DNA from: Chitinophagaceae bacterium UBA2791
GTDB lineage: Bacteria; Bacteroidota; Bacteroidia; Chitinophagales; Chitinophagaceae
DNA: 8,730 nt
Assembly (NCBI GenBank): GCA_002352105.1
Contig: DEHV01000070.1
Location: forward strand, 587-9,316
Direction of reading: 5' to 3'
Below, in pieces: positions 1-6,718 of the stretch. The stretch's first letter is position 1, and every line of letters starts with the position of its first letter. The position numbers were made by a program, and so were the translations under genes. The notes under the pieces were generated by a model that did no database searches, was not told the DNA's origin, and worked only from the letters and a program-made list of their open reading frames with translations.

Positions 1-663
1 TCTTCTCCATTTACCCATGGCGCCTTGCTGGGCGACAGGATCCGGATGCGGGAATGGTACACCCATCCCCATGTTTTTATCCGGTCGCTCTCCTCCCGGG
101 GAGCGTTGGGCGGATTGAATCCCTCGGTTATCGAGATCGCAGATGTGATCAAAGCCGCCCCCTTTGATAAGATCATCATCGAGACCGTAGGCGTGGGGCA
201 GAACGAAATTGAGATCGCTTCCCTGGCCGATACCACCCTGGTAGTGCAGGTGCCGGAAAGCGGCGACGATATACAAACGATGAAATCGGGATTGATGGAG
301 ATCGCAGACATCTTCGTGGTGAACAAATGCGACAGGCCCGGGGCCGACCTGTTTGTCAGAACCCTCCAGGCGGTCGCCTCGGGTATAGGACCGGACAAGC
401 AACGCCCCCCCGTTATTAAAATGACCGCTACCCAACAACAAGGCGTTGCAGAGCTGCTCCGGGCGATCGCGGAGCATGAAGAAAAAGCAAGCGACCCTCA
501 GCATATTCCCGCCTTGCTGGCCGAACGCGCCTATCACCTGCTGATCAAACAATTCAGCCGCCGCATCAACAAACAGGAACTTATCGGGATCATCGGGGAA
601 GCGTATACACAAGCAGGATTTAACCTGTACAAGACCATCGATCGTTATGCAAACGGGAAATAA
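1..663 (+). CDS. meaB: MeaB/ArgK-family GTPase, methylmalonyl-CoA mutase chaperone (5' end outside window)
   Basis: This is a cytoplasmic G3E-type P-loop GTPase. Characterised family members load and protect adenosylcobalamin-dependent methylmalonyl-CoA mutase (human homologue MMAA; E. coli ArgK/YgfD). The reading frame is open from base 1, so 220 residues are visible of a family that usually has 310-335. The N-terminal helices and the Walker A loop lie upstream of the window. Visible landmarks, counted from base 1, are LLGDRIRM at residues 9-16, the switch motif ETVGVGQ at 61-67 (the family's variant of the G3 box) and the base-specificity motif NKCD at 108-111, followed by RPGAD. The C-terminal third is the helical dimerisation region. 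An internal TTG at 25 could be mistaken for a start, but the conserved SSPFTHGALLGD segment before it shows that the protein begins earlier. The next gene starts 159 bases downstream. The mutase genes are not in view, so the partner is assigned from family knowledge only. Confidence 0.93.
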   Translation, partial: SSPFTHGALLGDRIRMREWYTHPHVFIRSLSSRGALGGLNPSVIEIADVIKAAPFDKIIIETVGVGQNEIEIASLADTTLVVQVPESGDDIQTMKSGLMEIADIFVVNKCDRPGADLFVRTLQAVASGIGPDKQRPPVIKMTATQQQGVAELLRAIAEHEEKASDPQHIPALLAERAYHLLIKQFSRRINKQELIGIIGEAYTQAGFNLYKTIDRYANGK

Positions 664-798
664 TAAGCGATGAGCTCAGCGGTTTAAGCACGAATGGTTT
701 TTCGTTGAGTAGAAACAAGATACGCTTATTCAATTCGCTTCATATACAACAATACCTTAAAGAACCCTTAGCGCAATCTTATATTCCTGTTTTAGGAT

Positions 799-806
799 TA
801 ACTTTG
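799..806 (+). promoter_or_regulatory. Possible Bacteroidota -7 element (TAACTTTG) before the small membrane protein
   Basis: TAACTTTG matches the Bacteroidota -7 consensus TAnnTTTG exactly. No good TTTG -33 element is seen about 19-21 bases upstream, so this is only half of a promoter. Transcription would begin near 810-813, leaving a leader of about 10 bases before the ATG at 823. That is short, and it would place the AAGGAG at 816-821 almost at the 5' end of the transcript. Confidence 0.35.
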
Positions 807-822
807 CAAAAAGCAAAGGAGT

Positions 823-1047
823 ATGAAAAAGGCGGGAAAGATATTTATGATCACCTTGTATTCGCTACTGGCTTCGAGGCTGGCCATGGCGCAATGTTCC
901 ATCTGTAGCAAAACGGCTTCGCAACTTGGCGAGGAAGCGGGCCGCGGTTTGAACAGCGGTATTTTATACCTTGCCGGCGCACCCCTGCTGATCATTTCCT
1001 ATATAGGATACAGATGGTGGAAAGACAACCGCAAAACAGAACAATAG
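823..1047 (+). CDS. Small exported single-pass membrane protein with CxxC motif
   Basis: This is a 74-residue protein of unknown function. Residues 1-23 form a signal peptide: a basic start (MKKAGK), a hydrophobic core, and an AMA cleavage site before QCSIC. No lipobox is present, so it is not a lipoprotein. The mature N-terminus carries a CxxC pair (CSIC, about residues 25-28) that would lie outside the cytoplasmic membrane. A GLNSGILYL segment then leads into a single helix at about 48-64, followed by a charged tail (RWWKDNRKTEQ). From memory, small proteins with a Cys pair and a G-N-x-G-I-L-Y motif occur in many Bacteroidota, sometimes near cytochrome oxidase assembly genes. No such neighbours are visible here. 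AAGGAG at 816-821 sits only one base from the ATG. A second ATG at 847 is possible but would remove the basic N-region of the signal peptide. The gene ends 15 bases from the convergent glycosyltransferase. Confidence 0.78.
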   Translation: MKKAGKIFMITLYSLLASRLAMAQCSICSKTASQLGEEAGRGLNSGILYLAGAPLLIISYIGYRWWKDNRKTEQ

Positions 1048-1062
1048 CTCTTAGCCGCGGAT

Positions 1063-1890
1063 TTAAGCTTTATCTTCTTGCGATAAATATTGATTGATCC
1101 CCTTTTCGCACCAGTCTAACCGTTTTGTCAATGCCGCGTTGAGTATCTCGTCATTTTTAGCGAGATTGCTGCGATCGTTTTCCTGGTGATATAAATGATA
1201 GACCACGCCCTGAAGTTTAAAATATACGCGTTTAAACCCCTTGTTGTAAAGCCTGATGATCATCTCTGTATCTTCTCTTCCCCATCCGCTTATCCATTCA
1301 TTATAGCCATTTATCGCTATAAAATCTTTCTTCCAGAATGAAATATTGCAGCCCCTGATATTGTATAACCCTTTTTCTTTCACCAGGGATCCGATCATCC
1401 GGGATATAGCGGGGGACCGAAGCCCATTAAGCCTGTTTCTAACGCCCTTTTGCAGCAGAGAGACCTGAAGTTGTCTGTGCTCAAGAATCTTTTGCGTAAG
1501 CTTCCGGTCGAGGATCACCCTGCTTCCCCCGATAAAATGACCGGCCCTGGCCGCCCGTAAATGGTCTTTTATAAAACAGGGATGCAAAACGAGATCTCCG
1601 TCAATTTGAATGATGTAATCTCCTGTAACGCCGGCTATTGCTTTGTTGCGGATGGTTGCCAGCCTGAATCCCTCATCAGGTTGCCAGATATGGCGAATTG
1701 GAACGGAGGATTTTTCCGCGTATGCGAGCAACAGGTTTTTTGTTGCTTCTTTGGAACCGTCGTCTGCTATAACGATCTCGGTCGGAGGATGAACCTGCCT
1801 CATTGCGCTCAACAGGCATAATTCCAGCGCCTCCGGCCAGTTATACGTGGCTATGATCAAAGATACGCTGGGAAGAGAGTCCTGTTTCAT
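1063..1890 (-). CDS. Family 2 glycosyltransferase (GT-A fold)
   Basis: This 275-residue cytoplasmic or membrane-associated enzyme should transfer a sugar from a nucleotide-sugar donor to a growing surface glycan. Donor and acceptor cannot be read from the sequence. The GT-A domain starts at once with VSLIIATYN (9-17). ADDGS (42-46) is the nucleotide-binding segment. DEGFRLATIRNKAI (72-85) is typical of this subgroup, and DGD (97-99) is the DxD-type metal site. The C-terminal half has GWGREDTE (202-209), the ED motif of galactosyltransferase-like C-terminal domains that usually holds the catalytic base. HLYH (232-235) resembles a further metal or substrate ligand. There is no membrane helix. 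The start is well fixed, because no other ATG precedes the first beta strand. The start lies 50 bases inside the upstream ligase gene, so the two are almost certainly co-transcribed and may be translationally coupled. GAAAAAAG just before the ATG is a weak ribosome-binding site at best. Confidence 0.92.
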   Translation of the reverse strand: MKQDSLPSVSLIIATYNWPEALELCLLSAMRQVHPPTEIVIADDGSKEATKNLLLAYAEKSSVPIRHIWQPDEGFRLATIRNKAIAGVTGDYIIQIDGDLVLHPCFIKDHLRAARAGHFIGGSRVILDRKLTQKILEHRQLQVSLLQKGVRNRLNGLRSPAISRMIGSLVKEKGLYNIRGCNISFWKKDFIAINGYNEWISGWGREDTEMIIRLYNKGFKRVYFKLQGVVYHLYHQENDRSNLAKNDEILNAALTKRLDWCEKGINQYLSQEDKA

Positions 1891-3121
1891 CTTTTTTCAA
1901 GAATGGATTTGCGGGATGATAATAAAAAAGCAACATAAAGAACATATAAAATACTAATTCCTGCTGAACTTCCAGGGTTCCCTCGACCATGGATACCAAG
2001 ACAAAATGTATCAGCGTGAACTTTAATAAAAAGTTAGATCTCTTCCACGCCGGAACGGCCAATGCCGACAACATGGTTAGAAAGAGCAATAACCCTACTA
2101 CGCCGGACTTTAATGCTATTTCAAGGAATTGGTTGTGTGAATTGTATTTTTCGGGGATTCCCGCTTCGAACTTTTTCTCGATATATTTTTCCACCAGCGC
2201 CTCATTCGCCCCCTTGAGCCCGTATCCCAGCAGGGGCCTTTCCCCGATCAATTCCAGGGCGGAGGACCAGGTGGCGATCCTCAACGCCAGGCCATTGTTA
2301 TTATCCTCCGGTCCGCTGTAAGGTTTAAGCCTGGTCTCGGCGATCCTCCAGTTTAAATAATGAAGATTCTTTACCAGTATAACCGAAGTAAGGCCGATAA
2401 CGCCCAGAACCAAAGCGGCTTTTAACAGCGACTTTTTTTTGCGTCCAATATATAAGGCCATTACAATAGTAAATACGATGATCAAGGCCAGGCTTAATTT
2501 TGAGGACAATAAGAACATCATGAGAAACAGGAACGCACAAATGCCCAGGCTAACGGAAACGCCCAGCTGAAAGGGTTTCGGCCCTTTATAAATAAACGCA
2601 TAGTAGAGCAGCCATATGATACATGCGATACAATAATTAGAGAGGTAAATCGCGTTCAAGCCCATTTGATATCCCAGGTAGAGATAAAAGAAAACCCTGT
2701 AATCCTGCGTTTCCTGGTATTCTAAGGTAGATTTAATAAGGCATATGATACAAACGATGATAACCGTGGCAATAAAAGCATGGGCGGCGATCATTATCCG
2801 CTGAGGCGATATCCTGGGGATGATCGCCAGGGCTATCGGTCCGAACAGGAAAAATGCATTTGCTTCGATATATTTTTCAGAGAAGCCTCCGCTGGTATCC
2901 CAGAACCAGGTGGCGGTAAGCCATAAAAAGAACAGGGCTGATAGCTTCCAAAAATGATCCTTCCTCAATCTTTTAATCGTTTCTGCTATAGGCTGCTGGA
3001 CTACTGCAACGATACAAAATAAAACGAGGGCCCAGCTGTTCCAGTTGTTCTCAAGAGGAATGGTGATAATGGCTGGAATTAAGGCGCTTAATAGGATATT
3101 TTGTTTGGTAAACCATCGCAT
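1841..3121 (-). CDS. O-antigen ligase/polymerase family membrane protein (Wzy_C superfamily)
   Basis: This 426-residue integral inner-membrane protein has about 11-12 hydrophobic segments (roughly 9-21, 28-42, 59-74, 86-101, 107-130, 143-175 as two, 184-206, 208-225, 233-250, 339-359, 365-381, 388-402). Between the helices at about 250 and 339 lies one large periplasmic loop holding the family signature: RIATWSSALEL (281-291), RPLLGYGLKG (295-304) and SHNQFLEIALKSGVVGLL (328-345). In WaaL ligases and Wzy polymerases the loop arginine and histidine, here R281 and H329, act in moving glycan from the lipid carrier. Ligases, Wzy polymerases and PglL-type oligosaccharyltransferases share this architecture, so whether it joins O-antigen to lipid A core, polymerises repeats or glycosylates proteins is open. 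The soluble tail from about 405 to 426 shares DNA with the start of the glycosyltransferase. This is the first gene of the pair. No convincing promoter was found before the ATG. Confidence 0.88.
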   Translation of the reverse strand: MRWFTKQNILLSALIPAIITIPLENNWNSWALVLFCIVAVVQQPIAETIKRLRKDHFWKLSALFFLWLTATWFWDTSGGFSEKYIEANAFFLFGPIALAIIPRISPQRIMIAAHAFIATVIIVCIICLIKSTLEYQETQDYRVFFYLYLGYQMGLNAIYLSNYCIACIIWLLYYAFIYKGPKPFQLGVSVSLGICAFLFLMMFLLSSKLSLALIIVFTIVMALYIGRKKKSLLKAALVLGVIGLTSVILVKNLHYLNWRIAETRLKPYSGPEDNNNGLALRIATWSSALELIGERPLLGYGLKGANEALVEKYIEKKFEAGIPEKYNSHNQFLEIALKSGVVGLLLFLTMLSALAVPAWKRSNFLLKFTLIHFVLVSMVEGTLEVQQELVFYMFFMLLFYYHPANPFLKKDETGLSSQRIFDHSHV

Positions 3122-3330
3122 GATTCCCGATCATTGGTTGGCGTAAAGTAAAGACAGATTTTCGGTAATATGAAATACTGTTGTTGATGGCATTTCCGCC
3201 TTGCGCAGGCCTTCCATGAGGGAGCATCAAATCATTAAATGCGGAATTCATGAATCCCGAAGCGCGGGCAAACAACTGAAAGCCGATAAAGCGCGAAGAG
3301 AAAGTTTAGGCGTAGGGTAGCCATTGAACA

Positions 3331-3357
3331 AAGGCCCCGGCGTTTCACCAGGGCCTT
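3331..3357 (-). terminator. Hairpin terminator candidate downstream of bipA
   Basis: A 7-bp perfect stem (AAGGCCC at 3331-3337 with GGGCCTT at 3351-3357) is extended by two more G-C pairs after one C-A mismatch, around a 7-base loop. It lies 39 bases past the bipA stop and before the ligase operon. Read on the minus strand, the stem ends in CCTTTGTTC, so the U-tract is short and imperfect. Read on the plus strand it is followed by the T-rich ATCTTCTTATTT. The position fits termination of bipA, so that the ligase pair would need its own promoter. The rest of 3122-3395 holds nothing I can assign. Confidence 0.6.
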
Positions 3358-3395
3358 ATCTTCTTATTTAAAATATTGTTTATGCGCGGGGAATA

Positions 3396-5204
3396 CTAAG
3401 CGTTTGCGCCGGACATCGATTTCTGCGCTTTCTTCCTTTCTTCTTCCTGCAGGATCACCTTGCGTAATCGGATAACCTTTGGCGTTACCTCGATACATTC
3501 GTCCTGCTGGATATATTCCATGCATTCTTCAAGGGTCATCAGGGTTTTGGGAGCGATGCGCGCAGCATCGTCGGCGCCGCTGGCCCGGTGATTGGTCAGC
3601 TTTTTGGCCTCCGTAGCGTTTACCACCAGGTCGCCCGGCTTGATGTGCTCGCCGATGATCTGCCCGGCATATACGTCCTCTCCGGGATCTACAAAAAATA
3701 TACCCCTGTCCTGCAGCTTATCAATGGAATATGCGGTTGTCTTATCCTGGTTCTTGGAAAGCAGAACGCCATTGTTCCTGCCGGGGATCTGGCCCTTCCA
3801 GGGCTTGTACTCGGTAAAACGATGAGCCATTACCGCCTCGCCGGCCGTATTGGTCAGCATATTGCTGCGCAACCCGATAAGGCCGCGGGAAGGAATTTCA
3901 AATTCAAGATGCTGCATCTCGCCCTTGCTTTCCATCACCAGCATTTCTCCCTTTCTCTGCGTCACCAGGTCTATTACCTTGCCGCTGAACTCCTGCGGAA
4001 CATCCACCACCAGGTTTTCATACGGTTCATGTTTTTTACCGTCAATGGTCTTAACGATCACGGTGGGCTGACCTACGGTCAGCTCAAAACCTTCGCGGCG
4101 CATGGTCTCAATAAGGATCCCCAAATGTAGTATGCCCCGGCCATAGACCAGGAAGCTATCGGCGCTATCCGTGTCTTCCACCTTCAGCGCCAGGTTTTTT
4201 TCCGTTTCCTTCATCAGCCGGTCCCTCAGGTGCCGGGAGGTAACGAATTTTCCATCCTTTCCGAAGAAGGGCGAGTTGTTAATGCTGAACAGCATGCTCA
4301 TGGTAGGTTCGTCCACGCTGATCACGGGAAGCGCTTCAGGAAAATCTATGTCTGCAATGGTATCTCCGATATTGAAATCTTCCAGCCCCACTACCGCGCA
4401 GATATCTCCTGCTTTCACTTCGGCAGTCCTTTTTTTACCCATCCCCTCAAAGGTGTACAGTTCTTTTACCTTGGACCGCTTAACGCCGCCTGCCTGCACC
4501 AAGGCAATGTTTTGTCCTTCCTTAATAGATCCCCTGGATACTTTGCCTACGGCAATCCTTCCGAGAAAGGAAGAATAGTCAAGAGAAGTGACCTGCATTT
4601 GCAGGGTTCCGTCTCCCGCCTCGGGTTCGGGAACATATTCCAGTATGGTGTCCAGCAGCGGGGATATGCTGTCCGAAGGCGTTAAAGAGGTATTCATCCA
4701 GCCCTGCTTGGAAGAACCGTAAATGGTAGGAAAGTTTAGCTGCTCTTCTGTGGCGTCGAGGTTAAAGAAAAGCTCAAATACCGCATCGTGCACTTCGTCG
4801 GGGCGGCAATTGGGTTTATCGACCTTATTGATGACCACGATCGGCCTCAGGTTCAGTTGCAGGGCTTTCTGCAACACAAATCTTGTCTGCGGCATGGGGC
4901 CTTCGAAAGCATCCACCAGCAATATCACGCCATCAGCCATTTTCAATACGCGTTCCACCTCGCCTCCGAAATCGGAGTGACCAGGAGTATCGATAACATT
5001 GATCTTTACGTCCTTGTATTGAACCGCCGCATTCTTGCTGAAAATGGTGATCCCCCTTTCCCGCTCCAGGTCGTTATTGTCCATGATCAGCTCCCCGGTA
5101 TCCTGGTTGTCGCGGAATGTTTTGGTGGTGTGCAGGATCTTGTCGACAAGGGTTGTCTTACCGTGGTCAACGTGGGCAATAATGGCGATGTTACGAATAT
5201 TCAT
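3396..5204 (-). CDS. bipA: Ribosome-associated translational GTPase BipA/TypA
   Basis: This 602-residue GTPase of the EF-G/LepA family binds the 70S ribosome. In other bacteria it supports 50S subunit assembly and growth at low temperature or under stress. Counted from the chosen start, the G boxes are complete: AHVDHGKTT (10-18), RGIT (50-53), DTPGH (72-76) and NKVD (126-129), with GSSKQGW as the G5 region. Beta-barrel, EF-G domain III/V-like and BipA-specific C-terminal domains follow. The C-terminal domain is marked by LTNHRASGADDAA and EVTPKVIRLRK, against LTNMRASGTDEA in E. coli as I recall it. Length agrees with the usual 600-615. An ATG at 5303 would add 33 residues unlike the family and would place the start within the promoter. 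The ATG at 5204, giving MNIRNIAIIAHVDHGKTT, is clearly correct. The gene stands alone, with a promoter upstream and a hairpin downstream, and all key residues are present. Confidence 0.97.
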   Translation of the reverse strand: MNIRNIAIIAHVDHGKTTLVDKILHTTKTFRDNQDTGELIMDNNDLERERGITIFSKNAAVQYKDVKINVIDTPGHSDFGGEVERVLKMADGVILLVDAFEGPMPQTRFVLQKALQLNLRPIVVINKVDKPNCRPDEVHDAVFELFFNLDATEEQLNFPTIYGSSKQGWMNTSLTPSDSISPLLDTILEYVPEPEAGDGTLQMQVTSLDYSSFLGRIAVGKVSRGSIKEGQNIALVQAGGVKRSKVKELYTFEGMGKKRTAEVKAGDICAVVGLEDFNIGDTIADIDFPEALPVISVDEPTMSMLFSINNSPFFGKDGKFVTSRHLRDRLMKETEKNLALKVEDTDSADSFLVYGRGILHLGILIETMRREGFELTVGQPTVIVKTIDGKKHEPYENLVVDVPQEFSGKVIDLVTQRKGEMLVMESKGEMQHLEFEIPSRGLIGLRSNMLTNTAGEAVMAHRFTEYKPWKGQIPGRNNGVLLSKNQDKTTAYSIDKLQDRGIFFVDPGEDVYAGQIIGEHIKPGDLVVNATEAKKLTNHRASGADDAARIAPKTLMTLEECMEYIQQDECIEVTPKVIRLRKVILQEEERKKAQKSMSGANA

Positions 5205-5273
5205 ACTTAGATTTTGTGGGCGAGAGCAATAGCATAATTTTTTCCTCCGCCCGGCTTCCATTTTTTGGAGGCG

Positions 5274-5304
5274 CAAAGGTAACGCAAAACAATGGTAGGA
5301 CAAA
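5274..5304 (-). promoter_or_regulatory. Bacteroidota-type promoter of bipA (TTTG-N19-TACCTTTG)
   Basis: On the minus strand TTTG (5304-5301) is followed after exactly 19 bases by TACCTTTG (5281-5274). Both match the primary-sigma promoter described for Bacteroides and Flavobacterium (-33 TTTG, -7 TAnnTTTG). Transcription should start about 5-7 bases beyond, near 5268, giving a leader of about 60-65 bases before the bipA ATG at 5204. No Shine-Dalgarno is seen in that leader; the bases before the ATG are A-rich (CACAAAATCTAAGT), as is common in this phylum. Confidence 0.8.
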
Positions 5305-5672
5305 GGTTTGGGCGAATTTGTTTTAAAATTAACCTGGACTTAAACGCGGTCGATCCGCCCTGACGCGCCCTGCTCCGGCCAGAACCTCAGTTCCTTGCCA
5401 ATCAGCTATTTATCCTGTTTCAATGAGGGTTGCATAGGCTGTACTGTTGCAGCGTGCGCTTCGTTCCATCCGAATAAAAACCGGTTGTGCAAGGCCTATT
5501 GCACCGCAGCAGCGCTTTCTGTCGCACACATCCAGATCCTGCCTGTCCAGGTTGTATAGCGCCATTGCGCCGCTGCCGGCGAGCCAGACGCCCGGCTGGT
5601 ATTGATGCGGAAATCGCCCGGCTATGCCCATTGCTGCGGTAAATCACTTAATTTCAATGATAAATCCGTCGC
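5305..5672. other. 368-base intergenic stretch with a possible decayed gene fragment
   Basis: This lies between the divergent bipA promoter and the hydrolase ATG. It holds no gene I would annotate. On the minus strand, 5410-5631 stays open for 73 codons. It encodes GVWLAGSGAMALYNLD at 5592-5545, which resembles one blade of a two-component-regulator beta-propeller (pattern G-x-W-x-G-T/S...G-L-x-x-x-D). The rest of that frame has no family likeness, signal peptide or ribosome-binding site. The stretch must also hold the promoter of the hydrolase, but the best candidate, TAATTTCA at 5649-5656, matches poorly. A relic of a larger gene is possible but weakly supported. Confidence 0.3.
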
Positions 5673-6677
5673 ATGACACAGAAAAGAAAATGGATCATCA
5701 TTCCTGTGCTGATCACCGTCATCTATCTTATGGGACCGCGGCCGCCAGCCCCCGCATATAAAAAAGAACTGCCCACAGTTCCGGATAACCCGGCCCTGCT
5801 CGAAAAATACATTCTCGACAAAGAGTCGCAACACCCCGTCAAACCGGACAATGAGGCCAGGATCATCTGGGCAGATGATTCCCTCAGGCAAAAAACGCCC
5901 TATGCCATTGTCTATCTCCACGGGTTTTCCGCGTCGCAGGGAGAGGGAGATCCTGTGCACAGGACCATCGCGAAAAAATTCGGCTGCAATCTTTTTTTAT
6001 CCAGGCTCGCCGAGCACGGACTGGATACAACGGAACAACTAGTGGGGATAACTGCCGATAAGCTATGGGAGTCCGCCCAGGAAGCGCTGGCGATCGCGTC
6101 GCAACTAGGTGAAAGGGTCATCCTTATGGGAACCTCCACGGGGGGAACCCTGGCGCTGCTGCTGTCTGCCAACTATCCAGAGATATCTGCCAATATCCTG
6201 CTTTCCCCCAATATCGCCATCTTTGACGGCAGGTCGAGGATCCTCAGCAATCCCTGGGGAGTTCAGATCGGCAGGCTGGTTACAGGTTCCAAATATATTT
6301 ATGCGGAAGACACGCGGCCCATTTATAAACAATACTGGAATTACGGCTATCGGCTGGAAGCCGTGGCCAACCTGGAGAAAATGCTGGAAACCTCAATGAC
6401 CCCGGCTACCTTTAAAAAAGTGAAGCAGCCCGTATTGCTGTTGTACTATTATAAGGATGAAGTTCACCAGGACAGCGTAGTGCGGGTCGACGCCATGCAA
6501 AAAATGTTCAGCGAACTGGGAACGCCAGCCGATAAAAAACGGGCGACGGCCATGCCGATGGCGGGCAATCATGTGATGGGCTCATACATAAAATCCCGGG
6601 ATGTGGATGGGGTGATCCGGGAAATTGCGCGTTTCATGACAGAGGTATTGGGGATGAAAGAAAAAGTTAAGGATTAA
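5673..6677 (+). CDS. Membrane-anchored alpha/beta hydrolase
   Basis: This 334-residue serine hydrolase of the alpha/beta fold is probably an esterase or lipase of unknown substrate. Residues 7-20 form one hydrophobic helix after a basic start (MTQKRKW), then a proline-rich GPRPPAPAYK linker. The enzyme is therefore likely anchored in the inner membrane with its catalytic domain in the periplasm; an uncleaved signal anchor fits better than a cleaved signal. The catalytic parts are all present. HGF (83-85) forms the oxyanion hole. GTSTG (153-157) is the nucleophile elbow with Ser155. Asp262 in YYYKDEVHQD is the likely acid, and His300 in AGNHVMGS the base. A lid-like insert occupies about 184-250. 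No Shine-Dalgarno precedes the ATG, but the signal anchor begins right there and no better start exists. The lipid kinase follows after 41 bases on the same strand with no terminator between, so an operon is likely and a lipid ester substrate is plausible. That substrate is inference. Confidence 0.9.
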   Translation: MTQKRKWIIIPVLITVIYLMGPRPPAPAYKKELPTVPDNPALLEKYILDKESQHPVKPDNEARIIWADDSLRQKTPYAIVYLHGFSASQGEGDPVHRTIAKKFGCNLFLSRLAEHGLDTTEQLVGITADKLWESAQEALAIASQLGERVILMGTSTGGTLALLLSANYPEISANILLSPNIAIFDGRSRILSNPWGVQIGRLVTGSKYIYAEDTRPIYKQYWNYGYRLEAVANLEKMLETSMTPATFKKVKQPVLLLYYYKDEVHQDSVVRVDAMQKMFSELGTPADKKRATAMPMAGNHVMGSYIKSRDVDGVIREIARFMTEVLGMKEKVKD

Positions 6678-6686
6678 CTGCAGTTA
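6675..6686. repeat. 12-base perfect palindrome across the hydrolase stop codon
   Basis: TAACTGCAGTTA is a perfect inverted repeat that begins with the hydrolase TAA stop and is followed by GTTTTT. With no spacer it could form only a four-pair AT-rich stem, too weak for a terminator. A dimeric DNA-binding protein could use such a site, but one copy proves nothing. Confidence 0.35.
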
Positions 6687-6718
6687 GTTTTTACCGCAAA
6701 AAAGCCACAGCTTGCAGT

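Noticed and set aside
705..908. A 67-codon plus-strand frame with a TTG start overlapping the small membrane protein
   Set aside because: It has no recognisable features, overlaps the much better signal-peptide gene in another frame, and has no ribosome-binding site.
3184..3230. TTGATG/CATCAA inverted pair and the palindrome ATTCATGAAT at 3246-3255 upstream of the ligase
   Set aside because: They are short, AT-rich or widely spaced, and expected by chance in a region of this size.
3051..3275. Minus-strand 74-codon frame overlapping the ligase start
   Set aside because: It is out of frame with the ligase, has no hydrophobic or domain pattern, and is best explained as chance.
3588..5210. Several long plus-strand frames of 77-180 codons opposite bipA
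   Set aside because: They are antisense shadows of a highly conserved gene and show no domain likeness.
5205..5303. A 33-residue N-terminal extension of BipA from an ATG at 5303
   Set aside because: It does not resemble BipA proteins, covers both promoter boxes, and MNIRNIAIIAHVDHGKTT is the normal family start.
5395..5559. Short Cys-rich plus-strand frame (CFNEGCIGCTVAAC and further Cys) that could look like a peptide precursor
   Set aside because: Only a TTG start is available, with no ribosome-binding site, leader pattern or modification enzyme nearby; it lies opposite the possible relic frame.
5631..5656. Possible promoter for the hydrolase (TTG at 5631, TAATTTCA at 5649)
   Set aside because: The spacing is too short and the -7 box has two mismatches to TAnnTTTG.
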